From CAVYXK01 sp963708245 (lineage in GTDB: Bacteria; Pseudomonadota; Alphaproteobacteria; Acetobacterales; Acetobacteraceae), in contig OY970201.1 of assembly GCA_963708245.1 (NCBI GenBank), forward strand, positions 3,224,001 through 3,288,000: a stretch of 64,000 bases of DNA, read 5' to 3'. The notes below the pieces were generated by a model, which was not told where the DNA came from, searched no databases, and worked only from the letters and a program-made list of their open reading frames with translations. Every line of letters starts with the position of its first letter. Position 1 is the stretch's first letter. Both the position numbers and the translations under genes were made by a program. Below, piece after piece: positions 1 through 11,250 of this stretch.

Positions 1-2583
<2,583 letters not shown>

Positions 2584-2726
2584 GGCACGGAACTAGCGCA
2601 GGGATGCTGTCCTGTCACCTCGTGCTGTGCCGCGGCGCGACACTAGGTCTTTTATGAGACGAACGGAGACAACCGTGCCGTTCGGAATCAACTTTTGGAA
2701 ATGTCGTTCCGTACCGCGGTCGGAAC

Positions 2727-4040
2727 TTGCCAGGGATTGCCAACATGCCAGGCTTCCCCGGCACGTGGAGGTGCAACGGAGGCTCGAGTTGTGGATTCGC
2801 AGAATCGGTCCAAATCGCCGCCGGCGCTCGGCCAGGGGAAGTCCCGCCGGCAGGCTCGGCTCTCGAGGTGCTGATGGCCTTCACTCGCCTTGGGCTGAGC
2901 TGCTTTGGCGGGCCGATCGCACATCTCGGTTATTTCCGCGCTGCCTTCGTCGAGCGCCGCCACTGGCTGGACGAGCGCGCCTTTGCGGACCTGGTCGGGT
3001 TGGCCCAGTTCCTGCCAGGTCCTGCCTCCAGCCAGACCGGCTTTGCGATTGGGCTATTGCGCGGTGGTTATCTCGGTGGCTTGGCGGCCTGGACGGGATT
3101 CACACTGCCTTCCGCGGCGCTGATGGTGCTGTTCGCCTGGGGCGCGGGCGGTATCGCCAGTTCTGCCGCCGGCGCGGGCCTGCTGCACGGGCTAAGGCTG
3201 GTCGCGGTGGCGGTCGTCGCGCAGGCGGTCTGGGGAATGGCGCGCTCGCTCGCCCCGGATCGCGAGCGCGCCTCGATCGCAACTGTCGCAGCCGTGCTGG
3301 TGCTATCGACACCGGGCTCGTTCGGCCAGATGGGAGCGCTTGCGCTCGGCGGCCTCGCCGGATTGTGGCTCTGCCGTGCTCTGGTGGATGTGACGGTGCC
3401 CGACAGGCTGGCGATGCCGATCTCGCGCCGCGCCGGCGCAGTCTTCCTGACGGCGTTTTTCGCACTGCTCCTGCTCCCGCCACTGTTGCAAGCAGGGCAC
3501 GAGCCGATCGCCGTGTTCGACGCATTCTACCGGTCCGGCGCACTGGTATTTGGCGGCGGGCACGTCGTGCTGCCCCTGTTGCGGGATGCGGTGGTGAGGC
3601 CGGGCTGGGTCTCTGACTCGGCGTTTCTGGCCGGCTACGGTGCGGCACAGGCTGTGCCCGGGCCGCTGTTCACCTTCGCCGCCTATCTCGGCGCGGTGAT
3701 GACAGCCGGACCCGGCGGCGTGCTGGGGGCGGCGCTCGCCCTGGCGGCGATCTTTCTCCCCGGTCTGCTGTTGCTGCTCGGAACGCTTCCATTCTGGGAC
3801 GCGCTGCGATCAAGGGCGCGCGCGCAGGCCGCCATGCGCGGCGTAAATGCGGCTGTCGTCGGCGTGCTCGCCGCGGCGCTCTACACGCCGGTATGGACCA
3901 GTTCGGTGCATCGTCCGGCAGATTTCGCGCTGGCGCTGACCTGCTTCGTCCTGCTGGCAGTCTGGCGCGTGCCGCCGCTGGCGATCGTGATCCTCGGCGG
4001 AGCGGCGGGCACAGCGATGGGCCTGGCCGGCTTGGGATGA
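2727..4040 (+). CDS. chrA: Chromate transporter, CHR family (ChrA)
   Basis: This is an inner-membrane CHR-family protein, which exports chromate in characterised members. At 437 residues it is the long two-domain form. The first CHR domain begins at about residue 45 with FGGPIAHLGYFR and FLPGPASSQ. The second has FGGGHVVLPLLRDAV at about residue 274 and AVPGPLFTFAAYLG at about residue 310. Hydrophobic segments are spread along the whole chain. The first 40 or so residues are polar and unlike the family, so the true start may be the ATG at 2745 or a weaker codon further in; homology proper starts near SALEVLMAF. No regulator gene lies next to it, so chromate as substrate rests on family membership alone. 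Confidence 0.9.
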   Translation: MPGIANMPGFPGTWRCNGGSSCGFAESVQIAAGARPGEVPPAGSALEVLMAFTRLGLSCFGGPIAHLGYFRAAFVERRHWLDERAFADLVGLAQFLPGPASSQTGFAIGLLRGGYLGGLAAWTGFTLPSAALMVLFAWGAGGIASSAAGAGLLHGLRLVAVAVVAQAVWGMARSLAPDRERASIATVAAVLVLSTPGSFGQMGALALGGLAGLWLCRALVDVTVPDRLAMPISRRAGAVFLTAFFALLLLPPLLQAGHEPIAVFDAFYRSGALVFGGGHVVLPLLRDAVVRPGWVSDSAFLAGYGAAQAVPGPLFTFAAYLGAVMTAGPGGVLGAALALAAIFLPGLLLLLGTLPFWDALRSRARAQAAMRGVNAAVVGVLAAALYTPVWTSSVHRPADFALALTCFVLLAVWRVPPLAIVILGGAAGTAMGLAGLG

Positions 4041-4534
4041 CGAGGAAGATCGCCAGCGGCCTTCGCAGCAGGAAACCGCGAGTGACGTGGACGGCATCAC
4101 GCAAGAGCTTATTGCTGGGTCAGTGACCCCGATGGCGCGAGGCTGCACAGGCCGAGGTACAACTTGTTCCGGCTGATGTGGATCGAGGGGCAGATACCGC
4201 CCGCCCGGGATATCTCGACAATTTGCGGATGCGACGGGTCAACGGCCAGTAGGCTTGGCCGGCAAACCGCCTAGGTCCATCGTTCGTGTCTCATATCAAG
4301 CGGCAAAAAGACTGACTTACCCGGCGCGAGATGGCCAGGACCGTCTTGGACAGGCTTGTCCCGACCATCCGCGTCTTGGTGCGTCGACATTTAGAGGCGG
4401 ATACTCGGCCTTCGCCGGGCATGATGGGGTGCGCGGGAGCGTCGCTCTCTCGGCCACCTGGCATCATCGCCTGCGGGCGATATAATGGCGGCGAACTTCG
4501 CAGCGTTGCGGAGACGCAGCCGACATCTCTATCG
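4041..4534. other. Non-coding or decayed stretch
   Basis: About 490 bases between chrA and the Kch-like remnant hold no frame that I recognise. Short protein-like stretches occur in several frames on both strands, but none has a start, a ribosome binding site and a credible length together. The stretch adjoins three damaged genes and is probably also degraded coding sequence. Confidence 0.4.
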
Positions 4535-5098
4535 GGGTGGTCCCACCGGCTGCGGACCGACCTCTGGTTCCCACATGTTCCGCTTGCGCTTGCCGTCGGC
4601 GGCGGGGGTAGTTCGCGCTGTTGCCGACCATCCGGCAGTACGCGGCCGAGTACCTGCACCTCAATCTCAGTGACCTGCTCAACGCACTGCACCCAATCTC
4701 GGGCCGTGTGCCGGGCCTGATTTTGTCCGGGGTGCCGACGACCGTGGTCGGCATTCTGCAGATCCTTGTTGCCCTCGGGTTGCTCGCCCGTTCGCGAATC
4801 GCCTGGCTCTCGGCGCTGGGGATCACCGTGGCGCAGCTCGCGCTGAGCATCCATACGGCATCCGGCCAAGTCGTTACGTATCATACCAGGGGCCTTTGAT
4901 GTTGACCCTTGCATGGCGAAAGGCGGCGGAATGCGCTTCGCTTTTCCGCCCTACCGGAGCGCATGGCGAGTCAAATACAGGGGCGGTTGGTATGAGACCG
5001 TCTATGTGGTCGTTCTGCTGATCGCACTTAACCTGGCGCGGGACCGGTTCGACCGCAGCTTGCTTGCCGGCGCCACGTTCTTCGCCGCCGTGCCCGTT
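4535..5098 (+). pseudogene. Remnant of Kch-like potassium channel N-terminal membrane domain
   Basis: Three pieces in different frames line up with the N-terminal membrane region of Kch-type potassium channels. The first (about 4545-4610) reads DLWFPHVPLALAVG. The second (4621-4899) reads LHLNLSDLLNAL, then VVGILQILVALGLLARSRI, then AWLSALGITVAQLALSI, and stops at 4897-4899. The third (about 4970-5098) reads VYVVVLLIALNLARDRF and DRSLLAGATFFAAV. In E. coli Kch the matching order is FSELDLSLLAN, LGVFLVLNSIGLLFRAKLAW and AAAGTIFAF. The pore loop (TVGYG) and the cytoplasmic RCK domain are absent, because the sequence runs into an unrelated ABC fragment on the other strand. At least two frame changes and a truncation make this a dead gene. 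Assignment to Kch is by remembered similarity only. Confidence 0.6.
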
Positions 5099-5099
5099 G

Positions 5100-5290
5100 C
5101 GCAAATGGACGACCGTCGAGGCGGATCTCTCCCGCGTCGGGGGTAACCGCACCCGAGAGGATTTTGATCAGCGTGAATTTACCGGCGCCATTGTCGCCGA
5201 CGATCGCCAGGATCTCGTTCCCATAGAGATCGAAATCCGCGCCATCGAGCGCAGACCTTATTGCTCTCCTTTCTCGGTCAACCCGGATTA
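5100..5290 (-). pseudogene. Fragment of sugar ABC transporter ATP-binding protein
   Basis: Read on the minus strand, this stretch contains ALDGADFDLYGNEILAIV followed by GDNGAGKFTLIKILSGAV and TPDAGEIRLDGRPF. That is the N-terminal ATPase segment of the RbsA/FrcA/XylG type of monosaccharide importer. The Walker A serine expected in GAGKST is phenylalanine, and a proline is missing from the usual LYPGE. Nothing recognisable follows DGRPF: no Q-loop, signature or Walker B motif. The fragment abuts the Kch-like remnant tail to tail, so a deletion joined two unrelated broken genes here. Confidence 0.65.
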
Positions 5291-5410
5291 AGCGGACGCC
5301 GCTGCCCTGATGGCTATTCCAGGCGGCGATATAATCCTTTCGCTCCTGCTGTCGATCCTGAGGCGCAGGCGGTGGTTCCGTCACAGCGATGACCACCGTC
5401 AATCGCGATG

Positions 5411-6032
5411 TCAGGGCCTGTCGACTGCCATCGGGGGTTGACTGGCACCGCCGTGGGCACGGCCAGAGAGGACAATGCGCCGGCGCGCCCCGGATCGACC
5501 CATTGCACGGACCTTCCGGAGGATGCTCAGCACGGCGGCCTTATCCTTGGCGTGGACGGCATCGTGCAGGACCTCGTTGATCCGTACCTGGGCACAGGTG
5601 TAGCCGGGCGGCCCAGGAATACTCAGAAAAACCGGCACCTCGGCCGCCACGGCCGCGGCGATCGAACTCGGCCAGCCCCTCCGCCTTCAGGGCAGCGGCA
5701 TTCAGCAGGGTGAACTCGACGCCGAGACGCTTCGTCCCGTCTGTCTTCGAAATTTCGCCGTGTAGCCGGACCAGCACGCCCGACCTGTCCGGCTTAAGCG
5801 GCTCGCGGATCCATTTCAGGCGGCGCCACCCGCAGTAGAAGGCACGGCAGGTGTGCGGCCGCGTCGCATAAATGCCGCAACTGTTGTCGCGCTGGGTGTG
5901 GGGGCAGCAATAGCCCTGAACCTTTTGCAGCTCGGGATCATCGATCGTCAGCTCGACACAGCAGACGTTGCACGAGCCGCAGGTCCGGCCGGCCACAAGG
6001 TGAGGGTCATCGGAGGTGTCGCTGTCAAGCAT
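5411..6032 (-). pseudogene. YkgJ-family cysteine-cluster protein with internal frameshift
   Basis: The frame starting at 6032 encodes a YkgJ-type zinc/iron-chelating domain: CGSCNVCC at about residues 18-25, then CCPHT, CGIYATRPHTCRAFYCGW. Near base 5668 the family-like sequence leaves this frame and continues in the next one, as AAAVAAEVPVFLSIPGPPGY and INEVLHDAVHAKDKAAVL, ending at 5411. One extra base (or two missing) after LAE explains the switch. Without it the product would be about 205 residues, normal for this family. As written, the first frame runs on to 5541 with an unrelated C terminus. The cysteine cluster is intact, so a truncated protein might still fold. A sequencing error is possible. 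Confidence 0.75.
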
Positions 6033-6120
6033 CGGTCGCGGCCCCCCTCGCCGGCTGGGCTGGCTTCCAGCCGGGTTTGCCCCTATCTGATTGGCAAACC
6101 GCTCCCTTTGGCCGTTCTGG

Positions 6121-7926
6121 ATGACTTATACCCCGATAGACCATATCCGCAACTTCGCGATCATCGCGCATATCGACCATGGGAAATCCACCCTGGCCGA
6201 CCGGCTGATCCAGGCGACCGGCGCGCTGCCCGACCGCGAAATGACCAACCAGGTCCTTGACAACATGGAGCTGGAGCGGGAGCGCGGCATCACCATCAAG
6301 GCGCAGACCGTCCGTCTGACCTACCAAGCGAAGAACGGGCAGGTGTACGAGCTCAACCTGATGGACACGCCCGGCCATGTTGATTTCGCCTATGAGGTGA
6401 GCCGCAGCCTGGCTGCCTGCGAAGGTTCGCTGCTGGTGGTCGATGCCAGCCAGGGGGTAGAGGCGCAGACGCTGGCAAATGTCTATCAGGCGATCGAAGC
6501 CGGACACGAGATCGTGCCGGTGCTCAACAAGATCGACCTGCCGGCCGCGGAGCCTGAGCGCGTTCGCCAGCAGATCGAGGACGTGATCGGCCTCGACGCC
6601 TCCGAGGCGATCGAGATCAGCGCCAAGACCGGGCTGAACATCGAGGGCGTGCTGGAGGCGCTGGTGCACCGGCTGCCGCCGCCCAAAGGCGATGCGGCGG
6701 GGCCACTGAAGGCGCTGCTGGTCGATAGTTGGTACGACCAGTACCTGGGCGTCGTGATCCTGGTGCGGGTGAAGGACGGGCGACTGCGGCGCGGCCAGAG
6801 GATCCGCATGATGTCGACTGGCGCGGTGCACGCCGTTGAGCAGGTCGGAGTGTTCAGCCCGAAGATGATCCCGACCGACGATCTCGGGCCGGGGGAGATC
6901 GGCTACATCACCGCCTCGATCAAGACGGTGGCCGATTGCCGCGTCGGCGACACGATTACCGACGACCGCCAGCCGGCTGCCGAACCGCTGCCGGGGTTCA
7001 AGCCGTCCGTGCCCGTCGTCTGGTGCGGGCTGTATCCGGTTGATGCCGACGATTTCGAGAAGCTGCGAGACAGCCTGGCCAAGCTGCGGCTCAACGATGC
7101 GAGCTTTCATTATGAGCCGGAGACCTCGGCCGCGCTGGGCTTCGGGTTCCGCTGCGGGTTCCTGGGCCTGCTGCATCTTGAAATCATTCAGGAGCGGCTG
7201 ACGCGGGAGTTTGATCTCGATCTGATCGCCACCGCGCCGTCGGTGGTGTACCGGGTGTACCGCACCAATGGGCAAATGCAGGAGCTGCACAACCCGGTCG
7301 ATATGCCGGACGGCAGCGTGATCGATCATATCGAGGAGCCGTGGATCCGGGCCACGATCATGGTGCCGGACGATTACCTGGGCGCCGTGCTGCACCTTTG
7401 CATCGAGCGGCGCGGCGAGCAGGTGGATCTGACCTATGTCGGCAACCGCGCGATGGCGGTGTACCGGCTGCCGCTGAACGAGGTGGTGTTCGACTTTTAC
7501 GACCGGCTGAAATCGGTGTCGCGCGGTTATGCGAGCTTCGACTACCAGATGGACGGCTATGCCGAGGCCGATCTGGTGCGCATCTCGATCCTGGTGAACG
7601 GCGATCCGGTGGATGCGCTGTCGTTCATCGCGCATCGCTCGGCCGCCGAGGCACGCGGCCGGGCGATCTGCGGCAAGCTGAAGGACCTGATCCCGCGGCA
7701 GTTGTTCAAGATCGCGATTCAGGCGGCGATCGGGGGACGGGTCATTGCGCGCGAGACGATCAGCGCGCTGTCGAAGGATGTCACGGCGAAATGCTACGGC
7801 GGCGATGTGACGCGCAAGCGGAAGTTGCTGGAGAAGCAGAAGGAGGGAAAGAAGCGGATGCGCCAGTTCGGCAAGGTGGAGATCCCGCAGTCAGCCTTCC
7901 TGGCGGCGTTGAAGATGGACGCCTGA
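6121..7926 (+). CDS. lepA: Elongation factor 4 (LepA), ribosome back-translocase GTPase
   Basis: LepA is a translational GTPase that binds the ribosome and remodels stalled or mistranslocated complexes. With the ATG at 6121 the protein has 601 residues, the usual length; an in-frame ATG at 6091 would add ten residues not seen in the family. The N-terminal G domain shows the P-loop IIAHIDHGKST around residues 13-23, DTPGHVDF near residue 81 and NKIDLP near residue 136. The LepA-specific C-terminal domain is present, ending with KEGKKRMRQFGKVEIPQ. The gene ends 30 bases before tRNA-Ser. It looks intact in the middle of a decayed neighbourhood. Confidence 0.98.
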   Translation: MTYTPIDHIRNFAIIAHIDHGKSTLADRLIQATGALPDREMTNQVLDNMELERERGITIKAQTVRLTYQAKNGQVYELNLMDTPGHVDFAYEVSRSLAACEGSLLVVDASQGVEAQTLANVYQAIEAGHEIVPVLNKIDLPAAEPERVRQQIEDVIGLDASEAIEISAKTGLNIEGVLEALVHRLPPPKGDAAGPLKALLVDSWYDQYLGVVILVRVKDGRLRRGQRIRMMSTGAVHAVEQVGVFSPKMIPTDDLGPGEIGYITASIKTVADCRVGDTITDDRQPAAEPLPGFKPSVPVVWCGLYPVDADDFEKLRDSLAKLRLNDASFHYEPETSAALGFGFRCGFLGLLHLEIIQERLTREFDLDLIATAPSVVYRVYRTNGQMQELHNPVDMPDGSVIDHIEEPWIRATIMVPDDYLGAVLHLCIERRGEQVDLTYVGNRAMAVYRLPLNEVVFDFYDRLKSVSRGYASFDYQMDGYAEADLVRISILVNGDPVDALSFIAHRSAAEARGRAICGKLKDLIPRQLFKIAIQAAIGGRVIARETISALSKDVTAKCYGGDVTRKRKLLEKQKEGKKRMRQFGKVEIPQSAFLAALKMDA

Positions 7927-7956
7927 ATGGTGCTGCTGGTATAGGGGTTTCCCCCC

Positions 7957-8043
7957 GGAGGGATGGCCGAGCGGCTTAAGGCGCACGCTTGGAAAGCGTG
8001 TGTACGTGAAAGCGTACCGTGGGTTCGAATCCCACTCCCTCCG
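7957..8043 (+). tRNA. tRNA-Ser(GGA)
   Basis: The acceptor arms GGAGGGA and TCCCTCC pair, with discriminator G at 8043; CCA is not encoded. The anticodon stem CACGC/GCGTG closes the loop TTGGAAA, giving anticodon GGA, which reads UCC and UCU. The long variable arm (GTGTACGTGAAAGCGTACC) is typical of serine tRNAs, and the T arm has GTTCGAATC. Less conserved DNA starts directly downstream. Confidence 0.97.
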
Positions 8044-8740
8044 AACCCTCCGCCATATCGGCATAACGCTTTGAAATAGCGTCCTAAATTAGGATACTGG
8101 TGCAGAACGCCCCCACTGAATTGCCCCCACCGCCAGAGAGTGCGGGCCGAACGACTGACGTGCAATGATCGTTACAACCCGTTAAGATCTGGTGGCAGGC
8201 AGGAGCGTTCTCAATGAAAGAATGCCTGAAACGCCAGCGTTCAGCGCGGTCTCACACGGACGGAGTTTCCTTTCAGTGCCCGTTACGCGGGAGTTCAGGC
8301 CGCGCGTGAAGCGGCGGCACGGGCGGCGATGTGATTGCCTCTCGGAAATTGGAGAAGCAATCCGGCCGACAGTTCAGCAGTCCACGCCTGCCATGCGGGC
8401 TGTCGGACGAGCTTGGAGTAGTCGCTCTTGTCGATCCTGAGCGGTTTGTAGATGGTCGAGTTGGGTATCTCCGTCTTCTCCGCGGCATCCGCACACCACG
8501 CGGCGGGGAGTGGACAGGGGCTGTCAGGAGCGTGCTGCAACGGCTCGGCTCGGGGGAGTAGGGGACGCGGCCTTGCGCGTCAATTTTCAGGAACAAGCGA
8601 AGACCGCGCCCACCGACATGCGCTGAATTTTCAGCCCATGTTACCCCGTCTGCGGACTGGTTAACAGGCGCAACTACAGACCTTGAAACCGGCCTTAAAG
8701 CGCCCTTTATACGTGCGTCCAAATTTGGAGGGACGTTCCC
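8044..8740. other. Stretch without a supported gene downstream of tRNA-Ser
   Basis: About 700 bases show no intact gene. On the minus strand between about 8300 and 8460 there is a protein-like run, IPNSTIYKPLRIDKSDY followed by PAWQAWTAELSAGLLLQFP, without an adequate start or known family. It may be the tail of a degraded gene. A position 3' of a tRNA gene is a common integration site, but I found no second copy of the tRNA 3' end nearby and no integrase. Confidence 0.4.
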
Positions 8741-9084
8741 GTGAGCGTAATCGCCTTTCCACCCCGTCACGCGCACCTTTCAGCCGCCAATCAGACCGCG
8801 ATCAGGCGTCTTCAGGCCCACCTTGGCCCCGACGTGACCGTGTGGACCGGGCTGATTGATGACACGGACGCTTGCGTGCTCTGGATACGCCAGACGCACG
8901 GCTCGGGCTGGCCCTGGAATGGGCTGGGGCGCAGTGGGTCGCTCTGTGGCCCCACAGCGATGACAATCCGAACCTCAAGCCCGGCAAAGAGGGCTTCCGG
9001 ACGTGGGGTGTCGATCCGGCGAGCTCGTCCAAGAGGTGCAGGAGTTGCGGCGCCGGTTGGATGCCGCTGAGAAACGCTAAATAA
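8741..9084 (+). pseudogene. Small hypothetical gene, probably frameshifted
   Basis: A GTG at 8741 is preceded by a good ribosome binding site (GGAGGGA at 8729-8735). The first frame reads plausibly as protein for about 50 residues (HLGPDVTVWTGLIDDTDACV) and then becomes rich in Gly, Ser and Arg. From about 8900 another frame becomes protein-like (LALEWAGAQWVALWPHSDDN, then LKPGKEGFRTWGVDP) and ends at 9084. This pattern fits one gene of about 110 codons with a frameshift near 8900. No family is recognised. It converges on the FkbM gene, overlapping its 3' end by a few bases. Confidence 0.4.
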
Positions 9085-9991
9085 GAAGATTAGGGTTCAC
9101 CCAACACTGCAAGCCTTCGCCAGAGAAGGTTACCGTTCCGTATGGTGTGTCGGCGGTCGATCCGTTTGGATAGTCATGGATGGATCGCCAGCCATGTACC
9201 CGGAAGGCTTCGCGGACAACCTCGTGGATCTCCGGCCCATGCGTCTCTACAAAGACCCGCGCTACCTTTTCCGTCATGATTGATATGCCGCTGGGAATTG
9301 CTCGCTGCTCAGCGCCTTGAATGTCGAAGTCCATCAGATCAACTCGCGTGAGATCGCGGAGCAGGGAGTTGATTGAATAAGCTTTCACCGGCAGGGGAGC
9401 GGCATCTTTATAGTCATCGACGCGCATAGCGCCATTCGCGATGACATATTGGCCGTACCATGCGGCTGGATCGTGGCCGCATATGAAGGACACCTCTCCG
9501 TCCATTGCATCGACGGCGCCGCGCAGAAGCTTGTGGTTTGACGGCTCAAGGCCATTGTCCCGAAAGTGCTTGTGCATCCACTCGAAATGAGCCGGCTCCG
9601 CCTCGATGCCGACAAGATAGAAGGGCAGGCCGGGGCGCCTCATGCGCAAGGCGCAGGCGGCAGAGACCATCCAGCGGCCATAGCCAGCACCTGCCTCAAC
9701 CATCGTAAAATTGTTTCGCGCCGCAAGAATGGCCTATAGTAAGGTTTCCCATTCAAAAGTTTCGTCGCTCAATGGGGGATAGGGCGGCCATGTCTCGCGG
9801 TCGCGCATGCGCTCGGCATCGGCCCAGCCTGCATTGAATGAGACATCGGTGCGCTGGCCCACAAAGTTCACATCGAACTCTGCCGGAGCGAATCCAGACC
9901 AGGGTTTGAACTGTGAGAATACCGGGTGTGTCGCTGGGTCGTATTTCGGGGCGCGGCCGAGCAACCGCCCCACACGCTGAACCAGGTTCAT
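9077..9991 (-). pseudogene. FkbM-family methyltransferase interrupted by an amber codon
   Basis: The full frame from ATG 9991 to the stop at 9077 is 305 codons and is open except for one TAG at 9734-9736 (codon 86). Translation on both sides stays in the same frame: FEWETLL, stop, AILAARNNFTMVEAGAGYGR. The second part has the SAM-binding VEAGAGYGRW, LVGIEAEP, and the FkbM-type VDLMDFDIQGAEQ and VFVETHG. Because reading continues in frame across the stop with family-like sequence, a point mutation (GAG or CAG to TAG) is the simplest explanation. An internal ATG at 9703 could start a shorter protein that lacks the leading segment. FkbM enzymes usually O-methylate sugars or polyketides; the substrate here is unknown. 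Confidence 0.75.
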
Positions 9992-10114
9992 GTCTGGACG
10001 CCTCTCTACGGGAGCGGTAGCACGCGCACTCGTCGCCTGCAATGCCTGCGCTCTGCAGCCGACTACGATCGCGTAAGAATGTGAGGATTGTATATGGTCG
10101 ATAACTTTTCCGAC

Positions 10115-10310
10115 TCAGCATTGCCGATCGGCAGCAGGCCGCGCGCGGGCGGCCTCTCTCCGCAGCATGCGACCATGCTCGGCGCCAACGCGTTGGGCTT
10201 CTTCCAGCAGCGCATCACGGGCCAGTTCAAGCTGCTGTTCCGGCCCGGTCAGCGGGTCTTCCGGTCCAGTTCAAGCGGCGGCTCGGGGGCGTCTTCCGCG
10301 GCGCATTGCC
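10115..10310 (-). pseudogene. Possible tail of a degraded gene, unknown family
   Basis: On the minus strand the sequence reads DPLTGPEQQLELARDALLEE and then QRVGAEHGRMLRREAA before a TGA at 10115. Just upstream, in a neighbouring frame, is EDAPEPPLELDRK. Together they suggest the end of a charged, helical protein with one frameshift. There is no start and I know no family, so this may be chance. The surrounding bases 10043-10419 hold nothing else that I can support. Confidence 0.25.
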
Positions 10311-10419
10311 GGATACAGAACGGCTAAGCCTGCACAAAGCGGGATCGGGCTTTATGCCTCGAAGGCGTTGCACGCGAGGGCGACACGCTGCCGCACGCAT
10401 GCGGCAAGCGGCCGGGGCG

Positions 10420-11235
10420 TCATTCACACGCAGCAAACTGTTCAGCACGCCATCTCAGGGCAGCAGACAGTCCTTCGTTGCGGCGGATCGCATCGAAGCG
10501 GTCAGCTTCGGGCGAGCCGAGAGCGTCCATAATCGCCGACGCCTCCGCGCCGTACATGATCGCGTTGCGCAGCCCCATGGTCTCAAATGCCTGATTGATG
10601 GCGCGCTTGTTCCACTTCAGACAGTCCAACGATACGCGCGACATGCGTCTCGCGATCTTTGTCACCTCATCGTGCAACGTCGTCTTTGGAAATACCTTCT
10701 CTACCAGGCCGAGCCGCAATGCTTCCTCGCTCCCGATCGTGTCGCCGGTGTAGATCAATGACCGACAACGCTGACCGATCAGCCACGGCATGATCATCGT
10801 CGCGATGCCGGTGGAAAATCTCGCCTCGATAGCGGCGAAGCTCGATGTGTCCGAGCAGTAGCGGATATCGCAGCACATTGCGAACTCCAGGGCGCCGGCA
10901 TAGCAGAAACCGTCGATCATCGCGATCACCGGTTTGGAGCAGTCCCACACGGAGTACGTGAACTTGATGTCCTTCTGCATTCGCGCACGCCATTCAGCCA
11001 GCGTGCGTTTCGGCATTTCCGCGGATTCCTTGATGTCATAGCCGGACGAGAACGCCTTGCCGCCGGCCCCCGACACCACCAGGACGCGCACGTCGGGATC
11101 GGCATCAGCTTCGGCGACTGCGGCCATGATCTCGTCCACCAGCGCCCGGCTCAGGGCATTATGGCGTTCTGGCCGGTTCAGGGTGATCGATGCGACACGA
11201 TCGTCCACCGCGTAGAGCAGGAATTGGTAGCTCAT
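10420..11235 (-). CDS. Enoyl-CoA hydratase/isomerase (crotonase) family protein
   Basis: This 271-residue protein has the crotonase fold. The N-terminal half shows ITLNRPERHNALSRALVDE at about residues 17-35, the first oxyanion-hole segment GAGGKAFSSGYDIKE at about residues 56-70, and the second, MIDGFCYAGALEFAMCCDIR, at about residues 105-124. The segment usually reading PGGGGTQRLPR in true hydratases is replaced by FSTGIATMIMPWLIGQ, so the reaction may differ (isomerase, hydrolase or decarboxylase). It starts 15 bases after the purK stop on the same strand and is probably the last gene of the purEK transcript, although its function has no evident link to purine synthesis. Confidence 0.88.
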   Translation of the reverse strand: MSYQFLLYAVDDRVASITLNRPERHNALSRALVDEIMAAVAEADADPDVRVLVVSGAGGKAFSSGYDIKESAEMPKRTLAEWRARMQKDIKFTYSVWDCSKPVIAMIDGFCYAGALEFAMCCDIRYCSDTSSFAAIEARFSTGIATMIMPWLIGQRCRSLIYTGDTIGSEEALRLGLVEKVFPKTTLHDEVTKIARRMSRVSLDCLKWNKRAINQAFETMGLRNAIMYGAEASAIMDALGSPEADRFDAIRRNEGLSAALRWRAEQFAACE

Positions 11236-11250
11236 GTTCGGGCCTCCGCG

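Noticed and set aside
6025..7635. Long minus-strand open frame of 536 codons opposite lepA
   Set aside because: It is the antisense shadow of lepA, with no family-like sequence or ribosome binding site.
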